This document shows, in pieces, positions 1-10,311 of a stretch of 64,000 bases of DNA; position 1 is the stretch's first letter; every line of letters starts with the position of its first letter. The DNA comes from Marchantia polymorpha subsp. ruderalis (taxonomy: Eukaryota; Streptophyta; Marchantiopsida; Marchantiales; Marchantiaceae): the NCBI GenBank assembly GCA_037833965.1, contig AP031353.1:25422501-25486500 (forward strand), given 5' to 3'. A program made the translations under genes and the position numbers. The notes beneath the pieces are model-generated. The model did not search any database. It was given only the letters and a program-made list of their open reading frames with translations, and had not been told where the DNA came from.

Positions 1-1173
1 TCCATAAGGCTAGACCTTATCAGATTCAACAAGACGTGCTCTTTAAACTCCTGCTCGATGAACAACTATGTCGATGTTTGGAAGCTTCGGAGATATGACG
101 AGTGGTTGCAACAATGCACACAGAGGAAGCAGGAGTACATTTTGCCACCCGAAACATAGTAACAAAAATTTTGAATGCAGGATACTGGTGGCCCACAATG
201 TTCAAAGACGTACACGATTACATCCAGAAGTGCGACAGCTGCCAGAGGACAGGAAGATAGACTCCCACTACACGATGGCCGTTAGTGCCCATCATGCCAT
301 TGGCACCTTTCAAAAAATGGGGGATCAATTTTGTCGGACCTATACAACCAGCTACGAAGCACATCTGAAGACGATACATCCTCGTAGCGACAGATTATGC
401 CACCAAGATGGTGGAGGCGGAGGGCCACACGAAAAGATGATGCGGCGACTGTGTCGAAGTTTTTGTTCAAATCCATCATCACAAGATACGGATGCCCCCT
501 GGAGTTGGTGAGCGATAGAGGGACACATTTCTTGAATACGATGATCGATGAACTCACCTTCCATTTTCGGATCAAACATCAAAAGACTACTCCCTACAAT
601 CTGAAAGCAAACGGACTTACCAAAAAATCAAATGGGTTGCTCTGTAAGATCTTGTTGAAAGTGACGGTAAGCCATGCATACGACTGGGATACGAAGTTGC
701 TTGCCGCACTTTGGGCCTATCGCACAGCAGAGAAGGTGACCACGAAGCAAACACCGTACTATTTGACATATAGTCAACATCCCATTTTACCTACTGAGTT
801 CGAGTTGCTCACTCATCGGATATTAGATCGCAGAAGACTGGGAGATGAAGAAAGTCAGCTCTATAGATTGCAGGAAGTGTTGGCATTGGAAGAACAAAGA
901 GAAGCCGCAAAGCAACGGACGGAGCAGATACAGCTGAAGAGGAAGAAGGCGTACGACAAGCGTGTCCGACCGGTAACTTTGCTTTAAGGAGATTTAGCTT
1001 TGTTGTATGATAGTAGACATGAGAGGTTCCCAGGGAAGTTGCATTTGCGATGGATGGGACCTTATAAAGTAGTAGATGTGTTTCCGATCGGATCAGTCCA
1101 GTTAGCAGACCTTTCAAGAGAATTACATGGGACCCGAGTGAACGGCCAAAGAGTGAAGAAGTACTATATGTGA
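1..1173 (+). mobile_element. Ty3/gypsy-type retroelement fossil, 3' part of pol (integrase)
   Basis: The translated region shows, in order, a zinc-binding-like N-terminal segment ending near the 'CQRTGR'-type motif around 230-255, a DDE-type integrase core around 300-800, and a C-terminal chromatin/DNA-binding-like segment ('WMGPYKVVDVFPIGSV') around 1050-1170. This order is that of Ty3/gypsy (Metaviridae) pol. The window cuts the element on the left, so protease, reverse transcriptase and the 5' LTR are not visible. The copy is broken, with several breaks, and is read here as a fossil. Sequence after 1173 is not recognisable pol. Confidence 0.85.
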
Positions 1174-1634
1174 AGTGTTTGCGGGGTCGCTCACAAATGG
1201 AGAGAGGAGTATGTGGTGCCTAGTTTTTTTCGTTTTCTTTAAAAATCAACAAAACTAAAAGATATTTGTGTAGAAAGTAGTCGTACGAGTTAGAATGAGT
1301 AGCTTTTAAGGAGTTATGATAGGATTAGTTAGAATTTGCCTACGGTCAAAGATCTTCGGGTCTTCGGATCTTCGGCGCAGCCTTTTCTGGACATTGCAAG
1401 AGCTGCGTCTTCGGCAAAGACATGGGAATCAAATTGAAATCGCGCAACAGGCCGGACGACGTTTGCACTCGTCAAGAATTCTACTGATCGGGGGAGGAGG
1501 CAATGTTAGGGCTTCAAGTGTAAGAGCAGTACGAGGGGCCTTTTGGCCGACATTGCGATATCGAGCAAGAACGTGAGAGAGAGAGAGAGCAAAATCAACC
1601 AACCTTACTAGCAACGAAGACGCGAATCAAAGAC
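1174..1634. other. Spacer between gypsy pol and coiled-coil family copy 1
   Basis: No gene is seen. A T-rich tract at 1223-1242 resembles a T-rich tract after family copy 1 (3700-3722), and nearby words also match. The segment 1355-1425 carries several 'cttcgg' words, the motif that becomes dense around copy 2. It looks like a duplicated leader. Confidence 0.4.
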
Positions 1635-3675
1635 ATGACGCCCAAGAAGAGTAATAAGATGCGGAAATTGGTTCCCTTGAAGGTGTCCTACGAAGAATTG
1701 CGACCCTTCAGACGCAAGCTGAGCGAATTGCGACTTGATTTCCTCTTGTGGAATTGGAATTGCGTCTCGGCAAGTATATGTAAGGAGATAATGGATAAGA
1801 ACGCGACCGAGGGCGTGGAGCTTTGAGGTAATCCCATGTTGTGGACAATTGAGCATTGGGTGAAGGTGATGGGACTGTGCGCAGGTAGCGACGTAGATCT
1901 TTTGTTTGAGAAGAGTAGCGTGGGACTTACGCACATTGAAGAATTCTCTTACGGACCACTCTTTAGTTCCGAGAGGCAGGGGACAAACGGGTGGAAGACA
2001 GCGGATTACATAGATCCGAAGAGAAAGGCGTTTGCACTGGGAATTATGCACATCTTGCGACAAGCGCGCACGACGTATGTGACGGCCTAGCAAGTAGAGT
2101 TTTTTGAGCGAATCCTGAAGGGACAGAGAGTACATTGGGCAAGAATCTTTTACGATCTTGTCTGGATGAATGCAAGCTCCCGGTGGACGGGACCATTCGT
2201 CAATCATCTCACTCCCTTCCTTGTGAACTTCTACCGAGGCATGGGGTTGCTTACGAGAGAGGAGGAGAAACGATATCCGAGGGAGCGGGAAGGGTCCAGT
2301 GAAGTTCTTGACGGCCGAGTCCAGTAAAGGGATCGAAGACGATACCCGTCAACCCTCAATTCCACCACAAACGACAGCCCGAGGACCAGTTCAGGTGGAC
2401 GTTGTGCAGAGACGGAAGAAGCCAAAGAGACGATTAGCGAAGAGAAGGAAAGTAGTGAGTGATGACGAGGGAGATTTGGCGCTTGAAGTGAGAAGGACTG
2501 AAACGGAAGTAGACGTAATTAGGCAGTCAAGAACTCGCGCGAGACCAAAGAAGAGGGCAAATCGGGAGTTGATGGCAGCTAAAGTGTCGGATAGCAGCGT
2601 AAAAAAGATAGTTGCTCCGATTGTGAGTATAGCCGAAGTCGTAGTTGGCGAGTCGATACAGCCTGTGGAGATGGAAGGACCTTCGGGGGTGTTGATCGAA
2701 GTTCTAGCGGATGCACCGGCATAATCTTTGAAGAAGGGAACGGAGATAGTAAGTCCGAATTCTATGTCTTCGGAGCGAACACGGTCTGCGGGGAGTGAAG
2801 AAACACCTCAAGCAAAAACGAGCGAAGAACTGGTAAAGGAGCTTACACTGAGTGACGAAGTACTTGAGCAGGTTGTTGCACAGGTTGGAGGGAAGGTGGA
2901 AGATGCCACAGACATTGCATTGCCGTCATCTCCTGTGAAAGAGATGAGACCCGAAGAAGAGACGAAGACTTCGGAGGAGGAATAGAAGGAATTAGTTGTT
3001 TCTTTTCCCGACTTCTTGTATGATAGTGTGGTTCCATTACTGAAATATTTGGATGGGAAGAGAGAGAAGTATGCTGTGTCGAAGGAGGCAGGATTCTATG
3101 TGTAGTTAGTGAGGAACAGGACGAAGCTCAAGAGAGCAGTAGCCGTAAAGAGGGAGTGGGATTCCGCGACTGAATTGGCACGGGAGCGAGCGGCAAACTT
3201 GGCAACCGAGTGCGCGGTAGTGAAGGCAACATTGCAGGAGCGAGAAGCCTAGCTTTGGGAGAAGGAGATTGAGTGCGAAGTACTGCAGTTGAACCTAGCG
3301 AAGGAATCCGGAAGATGTGCAGAGCTAGAAGAAACCTGTGGAGGACTTCGTATCTCCAATGAGAATGTACAGAAAGTGACACTGGATTTGATCGCGAGGT
3401 TGGAGAAATCTAAGGAAGCGTACGATGAGGCAGTCAAACGATTGGAGCGATTGATCGTACCTGCGGAGAAACGCGAAAGGAATCATGTTGAAGAAGTTGC
3501 TAAGTTGGAAGCCCGAAGAGCCGAAGAAGTTCGTATCGCCGAAGAATTTCGGGGCAAAATCGCAGAGGCGAAGACGGCGGAGGAAGATCTTCGTAGCAAG
3601 ATTTTGGAGATTGAGGGTAAGTGCGAGGCGGAATTTCAACGTGCGGAAGAGCTATCAGCAAGTCTGACGGAGTGA
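1635..3675 (+). mobile_element. Coiled-coil gene family, copy 1 (fossil, probably retroelement cargo)
   Basis: The N-terminal part (1635-2290) is a helical domain with a conserved block around 2095-2275 ('VHWARIFYDLVWMNASS', then 'LTPFLVNFYRGMGLLTREEE'). It is followed by a lysine/glutamate-rich low-complexity middle (2300-2985) and a glutamate/lysine/alanine coiled coil (3130-3675). The same three-part plan recurs in copy 2 (3821-6529). The domain resembles, in pattern only, the 'putative plant transposon protein' type found near plant retroelements; this is inference. The copy is broken, with several breaks. It lies on the same strand as the gypsy pol just upstream, so it may be an extra 3' open reading frame of that element. 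Confidence 0.5.
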
Positions 3676-3820
3676 GTTCGGAAGCATGATGTGGTGGTAC
3701 AGTTTTTGTTTTTGTTTTTTTCGGAAATAAACCGTTTTTGGAATAGTAAGTACCGGGGGAGTAACTGTAGATAAGAAATGGTACACAAGAAGAAGCAAAT
3801 AATACACGACAGTAGGTGCC
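3676..3820. other. T-rich spacer between family copies 1 and 2
   Basis: The spacer starts with a 'gtggtg' then T-rich tract, similar to the sequence following the gypsy pol at 1214-1242. It contains an AATAAA at 3726, which could act as a polyadenylation signal for copy 1. Confidence 0.35.
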
Positions 3821-3835
3821 TTGCGGGGGCGGTTA

Positions 3836-5167
3836 ATGCGTCAGGGCTTCGGCGGAAGCGAAATGACTGTAGAAGACGCCTTTGCCACTAGCGCCTTCGT
3901 CGCTAGTGCCTTCGGCGGTACACAGAAGAAGGTCTACTTCGGCGGAAATCGGCATGATTATGTCGAATGTACAAGTGTGGAAATCCGCGCGACGGCGAAG
4001 CGTGAAGTCGCGCGTGGGAAGCAGGCCGTTACACCTCATCGCCGGAACAACATTCAAGCGGTCCGTTGCCAAGTCCAAATGTTGAATTTGACGATTCTTG
4101 ATGAACAGAGAAGGAGAACTCTTGCGCATTATCGATTTTGCGTCTACCCAAACTATCGACGCGCAGTGACAGCAGGAGCAAGCGGCAATTGGGAAGAAGT
4201 CGATGGCCAAGTCCGCGCCATTGAAGATGATACCACTGCGGATGTCGCAAATCGGATTGCGTGCATTTCAAGACGAATTGACAGCGGTGAAGCTCAATTT
4301 CCTCTTGTGTGGATGGAATTGGGTGTGCCCGGCGATGGTTCGGAAGTGGCTACGCGAGAAGACCAAAATTTGAGAGTGTATCGACCGCACCCGGAGAGAT
4401 GGCAAGTTAGCAATTGGAAGCAGGTCTTGGGTAGATGTGCGCGGTTTGAGGGTGACCTCTTGTTTGACAGCGAGAGTGTTCAGCTCTCGAAGGAGGAGTC
4501 AACCTTCGACGGCCTTTTCAAGAATCGCCGCTCGTGCACGAAGGGGTACAAGATCCGCGACTACGTTGATCGGAAATGGAGGAATGTCGCGATGGCAATT
4601 TTCCAAATTCTACAGCCGCACAAGACTTCCTACATGACATTTTGGCAAGTGGGATTTGTGGAGCTGGCGTTGGCGGGTACACCAATTCACTGGGCTCGCA
4701 TTTTGTGGAAGGCCAATGGAAGCATGCAGGAGGAAAAGGTGGAATCGATTAACCACCTCTCCCCGTTCTTGATAAATTTCTATCGGTCGATGGGATGTCT
4801 GACTGCGGAGGAGAAGAAACAATTTCCCTCGCTGTCGCGGATGAATCAGGGGAAGTTTGTGAAGGATGTCGAGGTTGATATGGACCTCGACAAAGTGCCC
4901 GCAATCACACCGCTGGGCCGACCGAGAGTAGAGGAAGAGCATTGGGGTGCGCGGGCACCCAAGAAGCGGAAATTGGGTGAGGAGGAAGAAGTGAGACGTC
5001 AAGAATCGCTTGCCGTCCCAACGAGGCGTCGAGCGACCAACGAGCAATCCCAACCAAAGCAGAAGGCTCGCAAGCTGATTTTGACCACGGGCAGCAGCGC
5101 TGATACGGGACGAGCTGCAAATTTCAAGAGGTCGCCTTCCTCAGAGGAGGAAGATGGAAGTACATGA
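3836..5167 (+). CDS. Longest open part of family copy 2 (hypothetical protein)
   Basis: This is an uninterrupted reading frame of 443 codons. I chose the ATG at 3836; the frame is open for five codons before it without another ATG. Residues about 80-345 form the conserved helical domain shared with copy 1. Residues after about 365 are a hydrophilic tail rich in Arg, Lys, Glu and Ser with basic clusters such as 'KKRKLGEEEE', which look like nuclear-localisation signals. No catalytic motif is recognised. The frame belongs to a fossil unit, so it may not be expressed. Confidence 0.4.
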   Translation: MRQGFGGSEMTVEDAFATSAFVASAFGGTQKKVYFGGNRHDYVECTSVEIRATAKREVARGKQAVTPHRRNNIQAVRCQVQMLNLTILDEQRRRTLAHYRFCVYPNYRRAVTAGASGNWEEVDGQVRAIEDDTTADVANRIACISRRIDSGEAQFPLVWMELGVPGDGSEVATREDQNLRVYRPHPERWQVSNWKQVLGRCARFEGDLLFDSESVQLSKEESTFDGLFKNRRSCTKGYKIRDYVDRKWRNVAMAIFQILQPHKTSYMTFWQVGFVELALAGTPIHWARILWKANGSMQEEKVESINHLSPFLINFYRSMGCLTAEEKKQFPSLSRMNQGKFVKDVEVDMDLDKVPAITPLGRPRVEEEHWGARAPKKRKLGEEEEVRRQESLAVPTRRRATNEQSQPKQKARKLILTTGSSADTGRAANFKRSPSSEEEDGST

Positions 5168-5189
5168 GTTCTTGGAAGGTCGACTGACC

Positions 5190-5420
5190 TCCGTACGCCG
5201 AAGGCACATGTGTCTTTGGAGGAAGCACGTAGGCCTTCAGGCCAGAGAGATAGGCTGACGGCGACGGCAAGAGTGCATACGCCAGAGGTGTGCTTGCCTT
5301 CAGAGCAAGTACTGTTCGAAGACGCGCCTTCGGCGCAAGGGCCTTTGGGGAAAGTGCCATTCAAGGTGCCTTCGGCGTTGAGACCCTTAGCGAACATTCC
5401 TACGGCCAAAGGTAGGGATG
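5190..5420. repeat. Interspersed gccttcggc motif cluster
   Basis: Words of the type gccttcggc, or its complement gccgaaggc, recur at irregular spacing, for example near 5196, 5232, 5286, 5325 and 5369, with further copies at 3845-3945 and decayed ones at 1353-1425, 6705-6715 and 6910-6920. The word is nearly self-complementary, so it gives Ala/Glu/Gly-rich frames on both strands and creates open frames on the opposite strand. Confidence 0.55.
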
Positions 5421-6529
5421 TTGGGACACGTGTGACTTCTACGGAAGGAGCAACCGAGCTGACTTCAGCGGAACCAGAGTGGGAGGATTTAGCAGCTCCA
5501 ATTGGAATAGGTTCTCCCACGCCGTTGGAGATGTTAGCAGGGCATGGAGTGGAGGCCGCAGAAGAGGAGGCTGTGAGGCCTAGCGCTAGAGAATCGCCCA
5601 GGATTTTGGTAGCAACAGAAATCCTGGAGTCAGAAGAAGACACGCCTTCGAAGGAAGAAGAAGTGTAGTCGGTGCGAGGTACGCCGACCGGAGTGCTATG
5701 TGAGCAGGTGGTACCATTACTCCAGTACCTTGATCGCAAGGCGACCAAGTAGAGGGATCCCCGCTAGGGTGGATCCTACTTTGAGCTGGTCCAACATCGG
5801 ACGCGGATCAAAATGGCGGCGAATCCTAAGTCGATTGCCCAAGACCAGAAGTACCGGAATTTGGAGGAGCGCTGTAACTTTCTGCAAGATCAATGGGCCT
5901 TAGCTCGAAAACTGCAAAAGACGGCACTGAAGGTATGAGATGAGATGGTGGCGAATGCACGGCGCGAAATTGATGAGCTGCGTGCGAAGGTCCAGACGGA
6001 CTCCAGTGTCGAGCAAATTCAAATCCGCAATCTGGCGGATGAGCTCGTGCGGAAGACGCAGGCGTTAGAGCAGAGCGAGGCTGCGAGGAGGACAGATGAG
6101 GAATTGCTGGGGAGACTGCAGGCGCAGTGCGAAGAATTGAGGGCGCAGTGGGCGGCGGCGGAAGTACAGTTGGCCGAGGTTGAAGACCGCAACCGGCGCG
6201 CGGCAGATGGCACGCAGGAGGAATTAGTTGTGTGGGTTGACCGTTGTCTGAGGAGTTATGCTCACTGGGAGGTTGCGACTCGGGAGAGAGTGACATTGCG
6301 CGAACGCGGGATGCGCGTGACTGCCTTGATGGCTGGCGACAGACGATGTCGGCGGCGAGTGGCAAAGCGGTTGGAGGCGTTCCTGTCCAGGTCACGGGAT
6401 ACTATTGCGAACCTCGAGGCGGAGGTGACTAAGGTGTTAAGGCGGCTCGGACTGCGTAGGCGAGGAGACGAGTGGACGGGTAAGGAATTAATGAGTCGCC
6501 GGCCGACTCATAAGAAGCATAGTCGATGA

Positions 6530-7030
6530 AGTAGAATTAGTTAGTTACGACTTTAGATTGTATAAAGTAGTCCAAGGCGATGGCATTGGGGGATTTTCTA
6601 GTTTCAGGAGTTTAGTTCAAGAAGTCGTTTTCTTTGCGTGTTTGTATCTTTCGTTCTGTCACCGCGCAAGGGGAGTTATAGATTGTCAAAGTTACGCATA
6701 TTATAGCAGAAGGCCTTCGCACGAACGTTCTGAGCTAGCGTAGGCTAGTCTGGATTTAAGCAAGTTCGGACTCACACCTTCGGACAATTTTCCCTGTTTG
6801 TATTCCTTCGATATTTCCCCCTCCTGAATACCAAAGTGAATTTTTGTTAACTTCCGAGTAAGGATAGGTTGAGTTCAGGTTGAGTGTGAGAGTGTGTTAA
6901 GCTGCTCAAGGTGCCTTCGGGGATAGCCTTCGTATTACTTCTGGGAATGACAGTTGCTTGAGAATTCAAACTTGTCAATAGACTGTTAAGACGTAACATT
7001 GGGTCTTTTCTCAAATTAGTTTCTCAGTTC
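6530..7030 (+). repeat. Shared tail A (follows family copy 2)
   Basis: The tail contains, in order, 'ttgtcaaagttac' (6687), 'atttaagcaagttc' (6754), a 'ttttccc' and 'cccctcctgaa' block (6789-6828), and 'tgacagttgcttga' with 'caatagact' (6948-6983). The same words in the same order recur in tail C (8880-9350), and the later ones recur in unit B (8036-8280). The ordered sharing points to LTR R/U5-like or common 3' UTR sequence. Confidence 0.5.
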
Positions 7031-7199
7031 GGACTTCTGGATTCCCTGCGCGTTTTGTGAGTTGAGTGCGTTGTTCACCGCCTGAGAGTGACTTTGGTTT
7101 GACGAAGGTATCGCAACCGAAGTAGGAGTTCCAACCCGAATGTTCTGTACTGTAAGATCGGATGTTGCACATATGTACTAAGTCCTAAAAGTGGTCAAG

Positions 7200-7740
7200 T
7201 GATTAAGTACGATTAGCCAAGGCATAGCTAAGTCTAGCTAGTTATGACTAAACTAGTTAGTTATAACTAAATTTATCTAATCATGACTAAGTTTGGCTAC
7301 AATGTCTATAGTTGGCGGATTAAGTAGTGGAAGTCTAGAAGAGTGGAGTGAGCACTTGTATTTTGTCTTTTACAAGGAGTGAGCACTTCTATTTTGTCTT
7401 ATACAAAAGTTCTAGATTCCAAGTGATTAGATATTTGACTTAAAGCTTGGATTTGATGGGTTAGACTAAAATGTATGAAAGATGATTGGCTAGACTAAGT
7501 CTAGTGTTGACTTGGTGGCTAAGAAGCTTGTAGAAGTTTAAAAGTTTCCAATGGCATGTCGCCACCTCAACCTTGGATTCCGGAAACTTCTAGAAGGTTT
7601 AGCTAGACGAATGGCATGTTGCCACATAGAGAGGGTTAGTCAAACTTACCTAGGTAAAAGTAAGTTAGGAGAAATTACCACATGTTACTATGGTAACTTC
7701 TCAAGTAGTATAAATAGAGAGGTAGAGTAGCACCTCTCAA
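7200..7740 (+). promoter_or_regulatory. LTR U3-like promoter region with TATA box at 7709-7716
   Basis: A 'tagttatgactaa'-type word repeats at 7236-7295. A 31-bp unit is tandemly duplicated at 7345-7375 and 7376-7406. A canonical TATAAATA lies at 7709-7716, about 30 bp before a likely start near 7740. Together with unit B downstream, this resembles the U3-R-U5 order of a long terminal repeat. It looks decayed and no matching second LTR is identified. Confidence 0.45.
7345..7406. repeat. 31-bp tandem duplication in the U3-like region
   Basis: Two adjacent units, 7345-7375 and 7376-7406, both begin 'ggagtgagcactt' and differ at two or three positions. Short tandem repeats of this size are common in LTR U3 enhancer regions. 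Confidence 0.7.
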
Positions 7741-8035
7741 GCAAGTTTGGAGAGTCATGTGTGAGGACTTGTTTTAGTAATGAAGGAGTGAAGTTTTTGA
7801 GTATCTTGGAGTATCGACGTGTGTTTACGTTTATGTGAAGAGAGTGATGTGAGGAGAGTTTGTGTGTGAGTTGGAGTGATACATGGAGAGTTTGTGAGAG
7901 AAGGTGTTTGGGACATGAGTGAGAGGATGAATCCTAGTCTTCTAGAACCATGATGCGCTACCACAAAGCCATCAGAGGTAAACCTGAGTGAGAGTCAGCC
8001 CGGAGGTTGCAGTACTAGCAGTTGGCTAGTGACAG

Positions 8036-8360
8036 GCTTAAGCAAATTCGGAACTGGAATCTACCTGCAGGCCCTCTAGGTGTACTCTTGGGAAATTTTC
8101 CCCCCCTGAATCTAAAGTAGAGGTCGCAATCGACCTCTAGGTTGTGCAAGTGACTGTTTCAGATGTGTTTGGGTGTACTACGCTGCATTGTGTGTACTCC
8201 GAGTCTAACACTTGCAGTGTTTCTGGGAGTGACAGTAGCCTGAAACTCAAACTCCTCAATAGACTTTTAAAACGTGACACTTTGTACTTTGTGTGCTGTT
8301 TTTGTCCTTGTGGGTTCGATCCTTTGCTATTATACTGCAATTTAGCATTGGTTGGATTAT
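8036..8360 (+). repeat. Shared unit B (R/U5-like)
   Basis: The unit carries the ordered words 'ttaagcaaattcgga', 'ttttccccccctgaa', 'gggagtgacagtagcctga' and 'caatagacttttaaaacgt', matching tails A and C. It ends just before the truncated family copy 3, as an LTR end would before an internal region. A 'ggttcgatcc' word near 8311 resembles a tRNA B box, but no tRNA fold surrounds it. Confidence 0.45.
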
Positions 8361-8366
8361 CACACA

Positions 8367-8844
8367 TGAGGAGGAATTAGTGAATTGGGCCAAGAAATTG
8401 GCGGATTGTGAATCGGCCAAGACTTCGGAGGTCTAATGTAAATTGAAGGTTGAATCGGAATGTCGACGGTTGCAGGAGCAGTTAAGCAAGGCGGATATGA
8501 GATTGCAGGAGTCGCAAAGAAGAATGGAGAAGGCAGAGAAGGCCTAACGTCAGCTACGGGACGAGTCAACCGACGAGTTGAAGTTACGTTTGGAGAAGTG
8601 TCTGAACGGGGTTGCGATGTGGGGATTGCAAACGGTGAAGTGGTTGAAGCTAGATTCGCTCGAGCGGCTGTTGATGAGCGCTAAGACCAGCAGATCCGCA
8701 GGACACAAACAGATTGTAGAGATATTTAACACATTTTCAGAGGGATTGAATGAGGCGCGCCAAAACGTAGAAGTAGATATTGTAAACGTGTTGCGTAGGC
8801 TAGGAGTAGTTGTAAGTTTAGATGACACCGTAACCGCTACATAG
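8367..8844 (+). mobile_element. Coiled-coil gene family, copy 3 (3' fragment, fossil)
   Basis: Only the coiled-coil tail and terminal block remain. The ending 'NVLRRLGVVVSLDDT' aligns with the end of copy 2, and a preceding 'LEKCLNGVAMW' block aligns with the 'VDRCLRSYAHW' block there. The helical N-terminal domain is absent. The fragment is broken. It sits directly after unit B, which suggests an internally deleted, non-autonomous derivative of the same element. Confidence 0.55.
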
Positions 8845-9430
8845 GACGGCACAGCCCCTGAGAGCAATTCGCCTCAGGCGGTTGATATTCCAGAGTTGCC
8901 ATTGTGAATAGCCAAAGCTCTTTCCTTGGGAGGCTTTTCTGTCAATTGGCTTGTCTTGACTGTAAACCTGCGTCCACTATGTGTCTATGTGCTGGTGTGT
9001 GATCCAGGCATTGAGCACGGTGCGCTCTTGTTTGTCAAAGTTACCGCATCAGGAGTTGTGTGTATTCGGCTTGAATGTTTTGAGTAGCCTAGGGCTCCTT
9101 GAGATTTAAGCAAGTTCAAGTCTGAGTATTTTGTCAATGTGTTGGGATGTAAGCAATACTGGGAAGTTTTCCCCCTGAAATATAAGTGTGGAGTCGCCGG
9201 CGATTCCTACAAGTGATGATTGGAAAAGTTTCAAGCTGTGAGTGTGGGTATGCACTACTCTGCGGATCTTCGGCTCTAGCTGGGTAGTGTATTCTAAGAG
9301 TGGCATTGGCCTAAGAAGTAAAACTCCTTAATAGAATGCTATTCTGTGACAAATCATGACTTTTGTGGTTGTATCTGATCTCGTGGGATCGGATCTGTAC
9401 CATTATGCTCCATTTTGATATTTGTCTGTC
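8845..9430 (+). repeat. Shared tail C (follows family copy 3)
   Basis: The tail is collinear with tail A: 'ttgtcaaagttaccgcat' (9035), 'gatttaagcaagttc' (9102), 'gttttccccctgaa' (9166), then 'taatagaatgctattctgtgac'-type sequence near 9330. It shows that copies 2 and 3 were duplicated together with their 3' flanks. Confidence 0.5.
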
Positions 9431-9453
9431 ATTACAGTTTGTTGTACGAGTGT

Positions 9454-9754
9454 GTATGTGGAGAAGCCGGAGTCTTAGCTGCTTGATGCAAGAAGCTCAG
9501 TGCTCAAGTCTCATCCGTGTGCATTGAGCTGCACCGTCTTATACCTGTGAGGGTTTCATGCTGACTGCGCATCGGCAACACCTCGACCTAAGCTTCTTTC
9601 AAACTTACCGAGACGATGTAACAAACACATTTCTCAACCTCAACGCACTAGCCATGCATTTGAAACCAATCCATTGCTGTTGCGCTCGCTAACGGTGTCC
9701 CACCGAGTCTGCACGTTCAAATTTTGTAAACAACATTCTCTTCAAGTCCTTGAG
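9454..9754 (+). repeat. 301-bp dispersed repeat, copy 1
   Basis: This segment matches the reverse complement of 63173-63473 over the same length with no net gap, at roughly 85-90% identity by eye. Shared words include 'gagtcttagctgcttgatgc' (from about 9471) and 'tgtaacaaacaca'. The family is not recognised, and neither copy shows clear ends. Confidence 0.75.
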
Positions 9755-9863
9755 TCACTCTGCTCCGAGTCTTCTGTGAGAGTAGTGACCATGGTGCATA
9801 AAACTGGATGAGTTTCGATTTGAGCATAATTGAGATAAACGTCTCCACTCAGGTTTTCCTCCA

Positions 9864-9868
9864 GATTC
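9864..9868. repeat. Target-site duplication GATTC, left
   Basis: GATTC precedes the left copia LTR. An identical GATTC lies at 15375-15379 after the right LTR. A 5-bp duplication is the normal integration footprint of Ty1/copia elements. Confidence 0.85.
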
Positions 9869-10049
9869 TATTGAACAAACACAGAATTCACTATGTGGAA
9901 GTAAAACGTTCAAGAAGCTCAATTAGAATTGATACATATATAGTGATGTGACCAAGGTCACGAACCACACTAAGAAGCTTCATAAACTCTAACCCTGAAG
10001 AAGCTTCCTATGTGAAGTCTGACTATAGGAGAGAGGATAATCTTCAACA
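9869..10049 (-). repeat. Copia LTR (3' LTR in element orientation)
   Basis: This 181-bp repeat matches 15190-15374. It starts TATTGAAC and ends CTTCAACA; the right copy keeps the perfect inverted ends TGTTGAAC and GTTCAACA. It contains 'gtgatgtgacc' and 'actctaaccct' blocks shared with the right copy. Confidence 0.9.
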
Positions 10050-10060
10050 TCCCCTTTTAC
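10050..10060 (-). other. Polypurine tract of the copia element
   Basis: Read on the minus strand, this is GTAAAAGGGGA abutting the 3' LTR, the expected position and composition of the plus-strand primer in reverse transcription. It confirms the minus-strand orientation. Confidence 0.75.
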
Positions 10061-10311
10061 TCGAATGCTAAGTTTTGTTTTTACAAACTACAAAGATGAG
10101 AGCAATATTGTGAGTGGATTTCTTCTTGATCGGAGTGTGCAACTTGTGAACACTAATGGACTTCTTGATGAAGGTGGAGCTACATCACTAATAAAATGTA
10201 AAAACTAATATCTCATGGAATTCTGAAGTTTAATCGATCTCGCCCCGTCTCGAACTTGCTTCTTCCTAATTCTTTCATAAGCATGTCCACCGGTTGCTTT
10301 GTAGTAGAGAT

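Larger units (their letters stand above)
3821..6529 (+). mobile_element. Coiled-coil gene family, copy 2 (fossil, most complete copy)
   Basis: This is the fullest of the three copies. The conserved helical N-terminal domain spans about 4080-4860, with the signature 'IHWARILWKANGSM' and then 'LSPFLINFYRSMGCLTAEEK', matching copy 1 at about half the positions by eye. A low-complexity middle (4880-5670) is rich in basic and acidic residues and in the motif gccttcggc. A long Arg/Glu/Ala coiled coil follows (5830-6220), and then a terminal block (6225-6460) ending near 'KVLRRLGLRRRG', which matches the end of copy 3. The copy is broken in a few places. No function is recognised. Position and strand suggest a retroelement accessory gene, but a host family captured by an element is also possible. 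Confidence 0.5.

Noticed and set aside
4999-5748. 249-codon minus-strand open frame with Ala-Glu-Gly repeats
   Set aside because: It is produced by the gccttcggc words and lies opposite the family copy 2 frame. It has no start context or motif.
8308-8322. tRNA B-box-like word
   Set aside because: No A box at a proper distance and no cloverleaf could be drawn; it lies in the LTR-like unit B.
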